Assembly: GCF_036320965.1 (NCBI RefSeq)
Contig: NC_092234.1
Span: forward strand, 26,904,148-26,968,147
Length of the DNA stretch: 64,000 nt
DNA from: Panulirus ornatus
Taxonomy: Eukaryota; Arthropoda; Malacostraca; Decapoda; Palinuridae
Direction: 5' to 3'
Of the stretch, positions 29,101-46,654 are shown piece after piece. Position numbers and translations under genes: made by a program. How positions within the stretch are numbered: the stretch's first letter is position 1; the number at the start of each line of letters is the position of its first letter. A model generated the notes under the pieces. The model was not told the origin of the DNA. It made no database searches and worked only from the letters and a program-made list of their open reading frames with translations.

Positions 29101-32100
29101 TTACACACCATCAATTCATCAGGATCACTACCAGACACCAACACAACATCAGTACAAACAAAACCACCATCACATCATTAGTACAAACACAACACATCAT
29201 CACCACACTCCATGACATCATCTGTACGAATACAACACAATATCACATCATCAGTACAAACAAAACACATCATCCCATGAGCAGGATCATTACCTTACCC
29301 TATCACATCATCAGTACAAACACAACACATCATCACATGACCAGGATCATCACCTTACACCATCATATCATCAGTACAAACACAACACACCGTCACATCA
29401 TCAGGATCATCATAAACCAACAAATCATCAGGATCATCATCGAACATAAAAACATCAGTACTAACACAACACACCATCAATCATCTGTAACAAAACAACA
29501 TATCATCATATTCCCAGGATCATCACCTTACACCATCACATCATCAGTGCAAACACAACACACCATCACATCATCAGGATCATCACACCATCAAATCACC
29601 AGGATCATCACCAAACACCAACACATCCTCAGTACATACACAACACACCATCACATCATCAGTACAAGCACAACACATCATCACATGTTCAGGATCATCA
29701 CCACACACCATCACAAAATCAGTTTACAAACACAACACATCATCAATTGATCAGAATCATCACCACACACAATAGCATCATAATTACAAACACATCACAT
29801 CATCAGTAAAAACACAACACACTAACATATCATCGATACAAACAAAGCTTCATATCATTAAGATCATCACCACATACCATCACATCATCATTACAAACAC
29901 GTCATCACATCCTCAGTATAAATACAATATATCATCACATGATCAGGATCGTCACCATACACCATCACATCATTAGTAAGAACACAATATATCATCACAT
30001 CATCAGTATAAACACAACACATCTTCTCATGGTCAGCTTCATCACCAAACACCATCACATCATCAGTACAAGAAAAAAAACACATTATCATATCATCAGT
30101 TTAAACTCAATACATTATCACTTGACCAGGATCATCATCAACAAATCATCAAATCATCAGTGCAAACATAGCTCACTATCATATAATCGGTACAAACACA
30201 ACACCTCATCACATGATCAGGATCATCACCACACACCATCACATCATCAATACAAAAACAACGCATCATCATATCATCAGTTCAAACACAACACATCACC
30301 ATATGATAAGGATCATCACCACACACCATCATATATCAGTATATACACAGCACACCATCATATTATCAGTAAAAACACAACACACCATCACATCATCAGA
30401 ACAAACGCAACGCTCCATCACATCATAAGGAAAAGCACCACACACCATCACATCATAAGGATCAGCACCACACACCATCACATCATCAGTACAAACACAA
30501 TACATCATCGCGTGATCAGGATCATCACCAAACATCATCACATCATCAGTATAAACACATCACACCATCACATCATCAGTACAAACACAACAAGCCATCA
30601 TATTACCAGGATCATTAACATGAGCCACCACGTCATCAGTACAAATACAACATACCATCACATCATCAGTACAAATGCAACACACTATCACATCTTTAGG
30701 ATCATTACTACACACCATCACATCATCAGGATCATCATCATACACCACCACATCATCATTACAAACACAACACACAATCACAACATCAGTACAAACATCA
30801 TACAATGTCACAACATCAGTAAAAAAAAAAAACCACATCATCAGGATCATCAACCACCATCGAATCACCAGGATCATCACCAAACACCATCATATCATCA
30901 GTACAAACACAACACATCATCATATCATCAGGATCATCACCACATGCCAACACATCATAAGTACAAACACAACGCACAATCACATCATCAGCGCTAACAC
31001 AACACATCATCACTCGATCAGGATCACCACATCACAACATCAAATCATCTGTACAAACACAACACACTATCATATCATCTGTAAAACACAACACATCATC
31101 ACATGACCAGGATAATCACCCTACTCCATCATATCATCAGTAAAAACACAACACACCATCACATCATCAGGATCATTACCACACACCACCATATTATCAG
31201 TACAAACACAATACACCATCACAGCAACAGGACAAATATCACACACCATCATATCACCAGTACAAAAACAACACTCCATCACATCATAAAGACAAGCACC
31301 ACACACCATCACATCGTCAGAGCCAGCACTATACACCATCACATCATCAGTACAAACACAACACATCATCACATGATCAGGATCATCACGACACATCATC
31401 ATATCATCAGTACAAACAGAACACATCATCTCATGATCAGGATCATATCCAACCACCATCACATCATCAATACAAGCACAACGCACTATCACGGCATTAG
31501 TACAAACACAACACATCATCACTTGTTCAGTTTCATCACCACACACCATCAAATCATCAGTACAAAGACAACACATGATCATATCATCAGTACGAAAAAA
31601 CACCTCATCACATGATCAGGATCATCACCACACACCATCACATGATCAGGATCATCACCACATACCGTCACATCATCAATACAAACACAAAACATCATCA
31701 TACCATCAGTACAAACACATAACATCATCATATGATCAGGGTCATCACCAAACACCATCACATCATCAGTACAAAGCCAAGACCACACCACCTCATCAGT
31801 ACAAATATAACACATTATCACATGATCAGGATTATCACCACACACCATCACATCATCAGTACAAATACAACACACCAACACATCATCAGTACAAATACAA
31901 TACATCATCACATCATCAGTACAAATACAACACCCAATCACATCATTAGTACAAACACTACACACCACCATCTCACCAGGAGCATCACCACAGGCCATCC
32001 CATCATCAATACAAATACAACACACCATCACATCATCAGTACAAATACATCACACTACCATATCTTCAATACGAACACAACACACCTTCATATCACCACC

Positions 32101-35100
32101 AGGATCATCACCACACGCCATCACATCATCAGTAAAAATACAACATACCATCACATTATCTCTACAAATACAACACACCATCATATCAACAGGATCATTA
32201 CTACACACAATCACATCATCAAGATCGTCACCACACACCACCATATCATAAGTACAAACACAATTCACCGTCACAGCATCAGCACAAACATAACACATCA
32301 TCATATCATCAGTACAAACACAACACTCCATCACATCATAAGGACAAGCACCACACACCATGACATCATCAGTACCAGCACAGTACACGATCATATAATC
32401 AGTACAAACACAACACATCATCATATGATCAAGATCATTACCTCACACCATCAGATCATCAGTACAAACACATCACACAATCACATCATCAGTACAAACA
32501 CAACACACCATCATATCACCAGGATCATTACCATACGCCATCACATCATCAATACAAATACAACATACCATCATATCATCAGTAAAAAAAAAAACACCAC
32601 CACATCATCAGGATCATTACTACACACCATCACATCATCAGGATCATCACCACACACCACCACATCATCAGTACAAACATAACACACCATCAAAACATCA
32701 GCACAAACATCACACACCATCACATCATCAGTACAAACACAAAACACCATCAACTCAACAGGATCTTCACACATTATCAAATCATCAGGATCATCACCAA
32801 ACACCATCACATCATCAGTACAAATACAACACATCATGATATGATCAGGATCATCACCATACACCATCACACCATCAGTAAAACCACAACACACCATCAC
32901 ATTATCAGTACAAACACAACACATCATCACATGAACAGGGTAACGACAACGCACCATCACTTCATCTATACAAACTCAACACGCTATTATTTCATCAGTA
33001 CAAACACAACACATCATCACATGTCCAGGATCATCACCTTACCCCATCACATCATCAGTATAAACAAAACACACCGTCACATCATCAGGAGTATCACACA
33101 CCATAAAATCATCAGGATCCTCAACAAACACCATCAAATCATCAGTTCAAATACAACACGCCACATCAGTATAAACACATCACGTCATCACATAACCAGG
33201 ATCATCACCTTCACCATCACGTATCAGTTCAGACACAGCACACTATCACATCATCAGGATCATTCCTCACCATCAAACCATCACGATCATCACCAAACTC
33301 CATCATATCATCAGTACAAACACAACATATATCATCAGTAGAAACATGACACATCATCACATGTTCATGATCATCACCACACACCATTACATCATCAGTA
33401 CAAAAACAACAAATCGTCAATTGATTAGAATCATCACCACACACCATAGCATCATCAGTACAAACACATCACACCATCACATCATCAGTACAAAACCAAA
33501 ATATCCTCATATGGTTAGGATCATCGATGACACCATCACATCATCAGTGGAAAAACAACGCATCATCACATGATCAGGTTCATCACCACACACCATCATA
33601 TAAGTACAAACAAAAAACATCATCACATGATCAGAATCATCAGCACACACCATCACATCATCCCTACAAAATATCATATCATCAAATCATCAGTACAAAC
33701 ACAATATATCATCACATGATTAGGATCACCACCATACACCATCACATCATCAGTACAAACTCAACATGTCATCACATCATCAATAAAACACAACACATCT
33801 TCTCATCCTCAGGATCATCACCGCACACCATCACATCATCAGTACCAACAAAATACACTATCACATCATCAGTACCAACAAAATACACTATCACATCATC
33901 AGTACAAAGACAATACATCATCACTTGATCAGGATCATCACCACACACCATCAAATCATCATTACAAACACAACGCACTATCATATCATCAGTACAAACA
34001 CAACACCTCAAAACAAGACCAAGATCATCACCACACATCATCATATCATCAATACAAACACAACACATTATCACAAGTTCAGTAGAAACGCAACACATCA
34101 TCATATGATCAGGATCATCACCAAACACCATCACATCATCAGTATAAACACAACACTCTATCACATCATCAGTAAAAAAAAACACATGATCACATGATCA
34201 GGATCATCACCACATACCATCACATCAGTACAAACACAGCACATCATCACATGACCAGGATCATCACCACACACCATCACAGCATCAGTACAGACACAAC
34301 ACACCATCACATCATCAGGATCATCACTCACCTTCAAATCATCAGGATCATCTCCAAACACCATCATATCATCAGTACAAACACAACATATCATCACATC
34401 ATCCGTACAAATGCAACACACCATTACATCAACAGGATCATTACTACACACTATCACATCATCAAGATCATCGCCACACGACCATATCGTCAGTAGAAAC
34501 ACAATACATCATAAATCATCATATGATCGCGATCATCACCTCACACCATCACATCATCAGTAAAAACGCAACACACAATCATATCACCAGGATCATTACC
34601 ATACGCCATTACATCATCAGTCCAAATATAACATACATCACATCATTAGTAGAAAACAACACACCATCACATCATCAGGATCATTGCTACACACCATCAC
34701 ATCATCAGGATCATCACCACACACCACCACATCAGTACAAACACAACACACCATCACAACATCAGCACAAACGTCACACACCATCACATCATCATCAGAA
34801 ACACAACACACCATCAACTCATCAGGATCATCATACACCATCAAATCATCAGGATCATCACCAAACACCATCACATCATCAGTACAAGCACAACACATCA
34901 TGACATGATCAGGATTATCACCACACACCATCATATCATCAGTAAAACCACAACACACCAACACATCATCAGTACAAACAACACATCATCACATGAACAG
35001 GGTCACCACAACGCACCATCACTTCACCTTTACAAACTCAACACACTATCACATCATCAGTACAAACAAAACACATCATGACATGATTAGGATCATCACC

Positions 35101-38100
35101 TTACTCCATCACGAGTACAAACACAACACGTCATCATATGACCAGGGTCATCACCTTACCCCATCACATCATCAGGACAAACACAACACACCATCAAATC
35201 ATCAGGATCATCACCAAACACCATCACATCATCAGTACAAACTCAACACACCATCACATCAGTATAAACACAACACATCATCAAATGAACATGATCATCA
35301 CCTTACACCATCACATCATCAGTACAGACACAGCACACAATCACATAATGAGGAAAATGACTCACCATCAAATCATCACAATCATCATCAAACACCATCA
35401 TATCGTCAGTACAAACAAAACACATCATCATATCATTAGTACAAATATAACACAACATCACACGTTCAGGATCATCACCACACACCATCACATCATCAGA
35501 ACAAAAACAACGCATCATCAATTGGTCAAAATCATCACCACACACCATAGCATCATCAGTTCAAACACATCACACCACCACATCATCAGTACAAACACAA
35601 AACATCCTCATATGAACAGGATCATCAACGACACCATCACATCATCAAAAGAAACACCACATCATCACATGATCAGGGTCATCACCACACACCATCATAT
35701 CAGAACAAACACAACACATCACATGATTAGTATCATCAGCACAAACCATCACATCATCCCTACAAACATATCATATCATCACATCATCACTACAACCACA
35801 ACATATCATCACATGATCAGGACCACCAACATACACCATTACATCATCAGTACAAACACAACATATCATCACATCATCAATAAAACACAACACATCATCT
35901 CAGCCTCAGGATCATCACCACACACCATCACATCATCAGTACCAACACAACACATTATGTCATCATCTGAATAAACACAACACATCATCACTTGATCAGG
36001 ATCATCACCACACACCATCAAATCATCAGTGCAAACACAACACCCTGTCATATCATCGGTCCAAACACAACACCTCATCGCATGAACAAGATCATCACCA
36101 CACACCATCATATCATCAATACAAACACAACACATTATCACATTATCAGTTAAAACGCAACACATCATCATATGATCAGGATCATCACCACACACCATCA
36201 CATAATCAGTACGAACACAATACTCTATCACATCATCAGTAAAAAACACATTATCGCATGATCAGGGTCATCACCACATACTATTACATCAGTACAAACA
36301 CAACACATCATCACATGACCAGGATAATCACCTTACACCATCACATCATCAGTACAGACACAACACACCATCACATCATCAGGATCATCATTCACCATCA
36401 AATCATCATGATCATCACCAAACACCATCATATTATCAGTACAAACACAACACATCACATCATCAGTACAAACATGACACATCATAATATGTTCATGATC
36501 ATCACCAAACACCATCACATCATCAGTATAAACACATCATCAGTTGACATTGATTTTCACCACACACCAAAGACATCATCAGTACAAACACATCACACCA
36601 TCACATCACCTGTAAAAGCACAAAACATCCTCACATGATCAGTATCCTCATCGACACCATCACATCATCAGTAGAAATACAACACATCATCACATGATCA
36701 GGATCATCATAAGACACCATCATATCATCAGTACAAACACAACACGTCATTACATGATCAGGATCATCAGCACACACCATCACATCATCCGTACAAACAT
36801 ATCATATCATCACATCATCAGTACAAACACAAAATATCATCACATGATTAGGATCCTCACCACTCACCATAATATCATCAGTACAAACACAACACACTAT
36901 CAAATCATCAATAAAAATACAACATATCATCACTTGATCAGGATCATCACCACACACCATCAAACCATCAGTACAAACACAACACACTACCATATCATCA
37001 GTAAAAACAAAATAACTCATCTCATGATTAGGATCATCACCACACACCATCAAACCATCAGTACAAACAGAACACACTATCATATCATCAGCACAAACAC
37101 AACACCTCATCACATGATCAGGGACATCACCACACACCATCACATCATCAATACAAACACAACACTTCATCATACCATCAATACAAAAACAAAACATCAT
37201 CATATGATCAAGATTATCACCAAACACCATCACATCATCGGTACAAACGCAACACCCCACCACCTCATCAGTACAAATACAACACATTATCAACACATCA
37301 TCGGTATGAATCCAATACACCATCACATCATCAGTGCAAATACAACACACCATCACATCATCAGTACAAACACTACGCACCATCATATCACTAGGAGCAT
37401 CACATCAGGCCATCCCATCATCAGTGCAAATACAAGACGCCATCACATCATCAGTAAAAATACAACATACAATCACATCATCTGTACAGATACAACACAC
37501 CATCACATAAAAAGGATCATTACTACACACAATCACATCAAGATCATCTCCACACACCACCATATCATCAGTACAGACACAATACAATATCACAGCATCA
37601 GCACAAACATACCATCTTATCATCAATACAAACACAACAATCCATCACATCATAAGGACAAGCACCACACACCATCACATAATCAAGATCAGCACCGTAC
37701 ATCATCATATAATCAGTACAAACACAACACATCGTCATATGATCAGTATCATCACTTTACACCATCACATCATCAGGACAAACACAACACACCATCACAT
37801 CATCATTACAAACACAACACACCATCATATCACCAGGATCATTACCATACGCCATCAATCAGTACAAATACAAAATACCATCACATCATCAGTACAAATA
37901 CAACATACCATCACATCATCAGTAAAAAAAACACGCCATCATAGAATCAGGATCATTACCACACACCATCACATAATCAGGATCATCACAACACACCACC
38001 ACATCATCAGTACAAACACAACACACCATAATAACACCAGCACAAATATGAAACACAATCACATCAGTAAAAAAAAACACACCATCAACTCATCAGGATC

Positions 38101-41100
38101 ATCACCACAACCATCACATCATCAGGATCATCACCACACACCATCACATCATCAGTAAAACCACAACACAGCATCACATCATCAGTTCAAACACAACACA
38201 TCATCACATGAACAGGATCACCACCACGCAACATTACTTCATCTACACAAACTCCCCACACTATCATCTCATCAGTACAAACACACCAGATCATCGCATG
38301 ACCAGGATCATCACCTTATCCCATCACATCATAAGTACAAACAAAACACATCATCACATGACCAGGGTCATTACCTTACCCAATCACATCGTCATTAACA
38401 ACACAACACACCATCACATCATCAGGATTATTACACACCATCAAATCATCAGGATAATCACTAAACACCATCACATCATCAGTAAAAACACAGCACACCA
38501 TCACATCAGTATAAACACGACACATCATCAGATGACCAACATCATCACCTTACACCACCACATCATCAGTACAAACACAGCATACCATCACATCATTAGG
38601 ATCATCACTCACCATCAAATCATCAGGATCATAAAGAAACACCATATCATCAGTACAAACCCAACACACCATCACATCATCAGGACAAACACATCATATC
38701 ATCACAGAATCAGTACAAACTCGATATATCATCACATGATCAGGATCATTACCACACACCATCACATCATCAGCACAAACAACGTATCATCACATCATCA
38801 GTATAAAAACAACACATCATCTCATGCTCAGAATCATCACCCAACACCATTATATCATCAGTACAAACACAACACACTATCACATCATCAGTAAAAATGC
38901 AACACATCATCACTTGATCAGGATCATCACCAAACACCATCAAATCATCAGTACAAACACAACACACTATGATATCATCAGTACAAAGAAAGTACCTTAT
39001 CTTATGATCAGGAGCATCACCAACCACTATCACATCATCAGTACGAGCACAACACACTATCACATCATGAGTACAAACACAACACATCATCACTTTATCA
39101 GGATCATCACCACACACCATCAAATCATCAGTACAAACAAAACACTCCATCATATCGTCAGTACAAACAAAACACCTCATCACATGATTAGGATCATCAC
39201 CACACACCATCACATCATCAATACAAACACAACACATCATCACATCGTCAGTACAAACATAAAACATCATCATTTGATCAAGATCATCACCAAACACCAT
39301 CACATCATCAGTAGAAATACAACACCCCACCACCTCATCAGTACAAACAACACATTATCACATGAGCAGGATCATCACCAAACACCATCACATCATCAGT
39401 ACAAATACAACACACCATCACATTATCAGTACAAACACTACACAACATCACATCACCAGGAGCATCACCATAGGCTATCCCATCATCAGTACAAATACAA
39501 CATACCATTACATCATCAGTACAAATACATCACACCATCATATCTTCAGTACGAACACAGCACACCATCATATCACCAGGATCATCACCATACGCCAACA
39601 CATCAGTAAAAATACAACATATCATCACATCATCTGTACAAATACAACACACCATCACAAGAACAGGATCATTAATACAAACCATCACACCTCCAAGGTC
39701 ATCACTACACACCACCATATCATCAGTACAAAAACAATACACCAGCAGAGCATCAGCACAAATATAACATACCATCATATCATCAGTACAAACACAACAC
39801 TCCATCACATCAAAAGGACGGTACCACACACCATCACATCATCAAGACCAGCACGGTACACCATCATATAATCAGTACAAACACAACACATCATCATATG
39901 ATCAGGATCATCACCTCACACCATCAAATCATCAGTACAAACACAACACACCATCATATAATCAGAACAAACACAACACACCAACACATCATCAATACAA
40001 ACACAACACACCATCAACACATAAGGATCACCACACCCCATCAAATCATCAGGATCATCATCAAACACCAGGATCATTACCGGTAATTCACAATCATATC
40101 ACCAGTACAAATACAACACATACCATCACATCATCAGTACAAACACAACACACCATCATATCATCCGGATCATTACTACACACCATCACATCATCAGGAT
40201 CATCACCACTCACCACCACATCATCAGTACAAACACAACACACCATCACAACATCAGCACAAACATCACGCACCATCACATCATCAGTACAAACACAACA
40301 CACCATCAACACATAAGGATCACCACACCCCATCAAATCATCAGGATCATCAAACACCATCACATCATCAATACAATCATAACACATCATCACATAGTCA
40401 GGACCATCACCACACACCATCATATCATCATTAAAAACACAACACACCATCACATCATCAGTACAAACACAACGCATCATCACATGAACAGGGTCACCAC
40501 TGCGCACCATCACTTCATCTGTACAAACTCAACACACAATCACTTCATCAGTACAATTACAACGCATCCTCAAATGACCAGGATTCATCACGTTACCTCA
40601 TCACGAGTACAAACACAACACATCATCACAAGACCAGAATCACCACCTTACCCATCACTTCATCAGTACAAACACAACACACCATCACATCATTAGGATT
40701 ATCACACATCAAGTCATCAGGATCCTCACCAAACACCATTACATAATCAGTAAAAACACAACACACCGTCACATCATCAGATCATCACTCACCATCAAAT
40801 CATCACGATCATCACCAAACACCATCATATCATCAGTACAAACACAACACACAATCAAATCATCGGCACAAACATGACATATCATCACACGTTCAGGATC
40901 ATCACCACACACCATCACATCATCAGTACAAAAACAACATGTCATCAATTGATTAGAATCATCACCACAACCCATAGAATCATCAGCACAAACACATCAC
41001 ACTATCACATCATCAATACAAACACAAACATCCTCATATGATGAGGATCATCAACAACACCATCACATCATCAGTAGAAACACAACAGATCATCACATGA

Positions 41101-44100
41101 TCAGGTTCATCACCAGACGCCATTATATCAGTACAAACACAACACATCACCACATGATCAGCATCATCAGCACACACCATCGCATCATCCCTACAAACAT
41201 ATCATATCATCACATCATCAGTACAAACACAACATATCATCGCATGATCTGGATCACCACCATTTACCATCACATCATCAGTACAAACACAACAAGCTAT
41301 CACATCATCAGTACAATCACAGCACACTATCACATCATCAGTGCAAACACAACACATCATCACTTGATCAGGATCATCACCACACACCATCAAATCATCA
41401 GTACAAACACAACACCCTATCATATCATCAGTACAAACACAACACCTCATCACATGAACGAGATCATCACCACACACCGTCACATCATCAATACAAACAC
41501 AACACATTATCACATTATCAGTAAAAAAGCTACACATCATCATATGATCAGGATCATAACCACGCACCATCACATCATCAGTACAAACGCAACTCTCTAC
41601 CATATTATCAGTAAAAAAAAAAAAACATTATCACACGATCAGGATCGTCACCACATACCATCACATCAGCACAAACACAACACAGTATCACATGAGCAGG
41701 ATCATCACCTTACACCATCACATCATCAGTACAAACACAAAACACCATCACATCATCAGGATCATAACTCACCATCAAATCATCAGGATCATCACCAAGC
41801 ACCATCATATTATTAGTACAAACACAACGCACCATCACATCATCACATCATCAGTACAAACATAACACATCATCACATGTTCAGGAACATCACCAAACAC
41901 CATCACATCATCAGTACAAACATAACACATCATCAATTGACCAGGATCTTCACCACTCACCATAGACATCATGAGTACAAAGACAAAACATCCTTACACG
42001 ATCAGGATCATCACCGAAACCATCACATCTTAAGTATAAACACAACATATCATCACATGATCGGATTCATCACCAGACACCGTCATATCATCAGTACAAA
42101 CACAAAACGTCATCACGTGATTAGGATCATCAGCACACACCATCTTATCATCAGTACAAACATATCATATCATCACATCATCAATATAAACGCAACATAT
42201 CATCACTTGATCAGGATCATCACCACATGCCATCACATCATCAATACAAACTCCACATATCATCACATCATCAGTAAAACACAACACATCATCTGATGCC
42301 CAGGATCATCATCAAACACCATTACATCATCAGTACAAACACAACACGCTATCACATCATCAGCACAAACACAACACGCTATCACATCATCAGTACAAAC
42401 ACAACACATCATCACTTGATCAGGATCATTACTACACACCATCATATCATCAATACAAATACAACACACTATCATATCATCAGTACAAACACACACCTCA
42501 TCACATGAACAAGATCATCACACACTATAACATCATCAATACAAACACAACACATAATCACATTATCAGTACAAACGCAACACATCATCATATTATCACG
42601 ATCATCACCACACACCGTCACATCATCATCACATCATCATATGATCAGGATAATCACCAAACACGAGCACATCCTCTCTACAAACACATCACACCATCGC
42701 ATCATCAGTAAAAACAAGACACATCTTCACATGACCAGGATCTTCACCTTACACCATCACATCTTCAGTACAAGCACCACTCATCATCACATGACCAGAG
42801 TCATTACCTTCCACCATCAAATCATCAGGTCAAACAGAACACACTATCACATCAACAGGATCATCACATACCATCAAATCATCAGGATCACCACCACACA
42901 CCATCACATCATCAGTACAAACACAACCACCATCACATCATTAGTGCAGACACAACATATCATCACTACACTCCATGATATCATATGTAAATATACAACA
43001 CACCATCACATCATCACTACAAACACAACACACCAACACATGAGCAGGATCATCACTTTCCCCTATCACATCATCAGTACAAACACATCATCACTTAATC
43101 AGAATCATCACCACACACCATCAAATCATCAGTACAAACACAACATACTATCATATCATCAGTACAAACAAAATACCTCATCTCATGATAAGGATCATCA
43201 CGAACCACCATCATATCATCAGTACGAGCACAACACACTATCACATCATCAGTACAAACACAACACATCATCACTTGATAAGGATCATCACCACATACCA
43301 TCAAATCATCAGTACAAACACAACACACTATCATATCATCAGTACAAACACAACACCTCATCACATGATCAGGATCATCACCACACACCATAATGTCATC
43401 AATACAAACACAGCACATCGTCACATCATCAGTACAAACACAAAACATCAATATATGATCAGGCTCATCACCAAACACCATCACATCATCGGTACAAACA
43501 CAACACACCATCACATCATTAGTACAAACACAACACATCACATGATCAGGATCATCACCACACACCATCAAATCATCAACACAAATTCAACACCACAACA
43601 CATCATCAGTACAAATACATCACACCATCACATTATCAGTATAAATACAACACACCATCATATCACCAGGATAATCACCATACGCCATCACATCATAATT
43701 TCATATACAACATACCATCAAATCATCTCTACAAATACACCATGCCATCACATCAAAAGGATCGCTGCTACAACCATCACATTATCAGGATCATCACCAC
43801 ACACTACCATATCATCAGTACAAACACAACACACCATCACAGCAACAGCACAAACATCACTCACCGTCATATCATCAGTACAAGAACAACACTCCATCAC
43901 ATCATAAGGACAAGCACCACACACCATCACATCATCAGGACCAGCACCATACACCATCACATCATCAGCACAAACACAACTCATCATCATATGATCAGGA
44001 TCATCACCACACACCAACACATCATCAGTACAAACACAACACACCATCACATCATCAGTACAAACATAACACATCATCACATGTTCAGGGTCATTACCAC

Positions 44101-46650
44101 ACACCATCACATCATCAGTACAAAGACAACACATCATCAGTTGATGAGGATCATCATCACACACCATAGAGTCATCAGGACAAACACATCAAACCATTAC
44201 ATCAGTATAAACACAAAGCATCCTCACATGATCAGGATCACCACACTCCATCATATCATAGTACAAACACAACACATCATCACAAGATCAGGAGCATCAG
44301 CAAACACCATCACATCATCAATACAAACGCATCATATCATCACAACATCAGTACAAACACAACACATCATCTCATGCTCAGGATCATCACCACACACCAT
44401 AATATCATCAGTACAAACACAACACCCTATCACATCATCAGTAAAAACACAACGCATCATTACTTCATCAGGATCATCACCACACACCATCAAATCATAA
44501 ATACAAACACAACACACTATCATATCATCAGTACAAACAATATACCTCATCTCATGATCAGGATCATCACTAACCACCATCATATCATCAATACAAGCAC
44601 AACACACTGTCACAGCATCAGTGCATAAACAACACATCATCACTTGATGAGGATCATCACCAGACACCATTAAATCATCAGTACAAACACAGCACACTAT
44701 CATATCATCAGTACACCATCACATCATCTGCATCATCACTCACCATCAAACCATCACGATCATCACCAAACACCATCATATCATCAGTACAAACATATAT
44801 CATCACATATTCAGGATCATCAACACACACCATCACGTCATCAGTAAAAAAACAACACATCATCAATTGATTAGAATCATCACTACACAACATAGCATCA
44901 TCAGTACAAACACACCACACCATCACATCATCAGTTCAAACACAAAACATCCTCATATGATCAGGATCATCAACGACACCATCACACCATCAGTAGAAAC
45001 ACAACACCTCATCACATGATCAGGATCACTACCACACACCATCACATCATCAATACGAACACAACACATCATCATACCATCAGTACATACACAAAACATC
45101 ATCATATGATCAAGATCATCACCAAACTCCATCATATCATCAATACAAACCCAACACCCCACTACCTCATCAGTACAAACACAACACATCATCACATGAT
45201 CAGCACATGACTACACACCATCACATCATCAGTACAAATACAACACACCAACACATCATCAGTACAAATACAATGCACCATCACATCATCGGTACAAATA
45301 CAACACCCCATCACATCATCAGTACAAATACAACACACTATCACATCAGCAGTACAAATAAATCACACCATCATATCTTCAGTATGAACACAACACACCT
45401 TCATATCACTAGGATCATCGCCAAACGCCATCACATCATCAGTAAAAATACATCATACCATCACATCATTTGTAAAAATACAACACACCATCACATCAAC
45501 AGCATCATTACAACACACCATCACATAATCATGATCATCACCACACACCACCATATCATCAGAACAAACACAATACACCATCAGAGCATCGGGAAAAACA
45601 TAACATACCATCATATCATCAGGAAAGAGACAACACTCTATCACATCATAAGGACAAGCACCATACACCATCACATCATCAGGACCAGTACCGCACACCA
45701 TCATATAATCAGTACAAACACAACTCATCATCATATGATCAGCATCATTACCTCACACCATCACATCATCAGTACAAACACAACACACCATCATATCACC
45801 AGGATCATTACCATACGCCATCACATCATCAGTACAAATACAACATGCCATCACATCATCAGTAAAAAACAACACACCATCACATCATCAGGATCATTAC
45901 TACACACCATCACATCAACAGGATCATCACCACACACCACCACATCATCAGTACAAACACAACACACCATAACACCATCAGCACAAACATCACACACCAT
46001 CACATCATCAGTACAAACAAAACACAGCGTCAACTCATCAGGATCTTCATACATTATCAAATCATCAGGATCATCACCAAACACCATCATATCATCAGTA
46101 CAATCACAACACATCGTGACATGATCAAGATCATCACCACACACCGTCACATCATCAGTAAAACCACAACACACCATCACATCATCAGTACAACGACAAT
46201 ACATCATTCACATGAACAGGGTCACCACAACGCACCTTCACTTCATCTGTACAAACTCAACATACTATCACATCATAAGTACAAACACAACACATCATCA
46301 CATAACCAGGATCATTACCTTACCCATCACATCATGAGTACAAACACAACACATCACATGACCAGGATCATCACCTTACCCCATCATATCATCAGTACAA
46401 ACACAACACACCATCACATCATCAGGATTATCACACACGATCAAATCAACAGGATCATCACCAAACACCATCACATCATCAGTACAAACACAAAACACCA
46501 TCACATCAGTATAAACACAACACATCATCACATGACCAGGATAATCACCCTACACCATCATATCATCAGTACAGACACTACACACAATCATATCAACAAG
46601 ATCATCACTCACCATCAAATCATCACGATAATCACCAAACATCTCGTAAA
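26161..46650. repeat. Satellite zone 6: mosaic with a second recurring module
   Basis: A module of about 0.4-0.5 kb recurs in conserved order. It contains GGAGCATCACCACAGGCC, then TATCTTCAGTACGAACAC, then a CATCAACAGGATCATTACTAC unit, a CATCAGCACAAACATAAC unit, CATAAGGACAAGCACCACAC and CACCATCATATAATCAG. Copies lie at about 26,941-27,410, 31,970-32,450, 37,390-37,760, 39,455-39,925 and 45,300-45,760, with a degraded one near 43,600-44,000. Between them are diverged pieces of the 2.3-kb higher-order repeat, for example CCCTACAAA landmarks at 33,661, 35,758 and 41,189. At 33,841-33,870 and 33,871-33,900 a 30-bp unit is duplicated exactly. Confidence 0.8.
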
Positions 46651-46654
46651 AACA

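Larger units (their letters stand above)
1..46650. repeat. Giant 30-bp minisatellite array (about 44.5 kb excluding one insertion)
   Basis: A 30-bp unit is repeated about 1,480 times with moderate divergence. Type A units have the core CATCATCAGTACAAACAC followed by an A/C-rich half; a typical copy is at 1,081-1,110. Type B units carry ATGATCAGGATCAT followed by CACCACACACC. The two types are interspersed, often as A-A-B. A typical type A unit has about 14 A, 11 C, 4 T and 1 G, so the plus strand is strongly A+C-rich and the minus strand G+T-rich, and it contains no CpG. The unit length is a multiple of three and it lacks stops in four of six frames, which produces long spurious open frames. 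The array starts before the window. It stops mid-unit near 46,640, directly against a truncated retrotransposon. Centromeric or pericentromeric location is possible but unsupported by sequence alone. Confidence 0.97.

Noticed and set aside
1..46650. CRISPR array
   Set aside because: Units are directly contiguous 30-mers with no unique spacers, no leader or cas genes, and the context is eukaryotic retrotransposons.
1..46650. G-quadruplex or telomeric repeat
   Set aside because: Neither strand has runs of G; guanines on the minus strand are mostly single or paired between Ts and As. The unit does not resemble TTAGG or TTAGGG.
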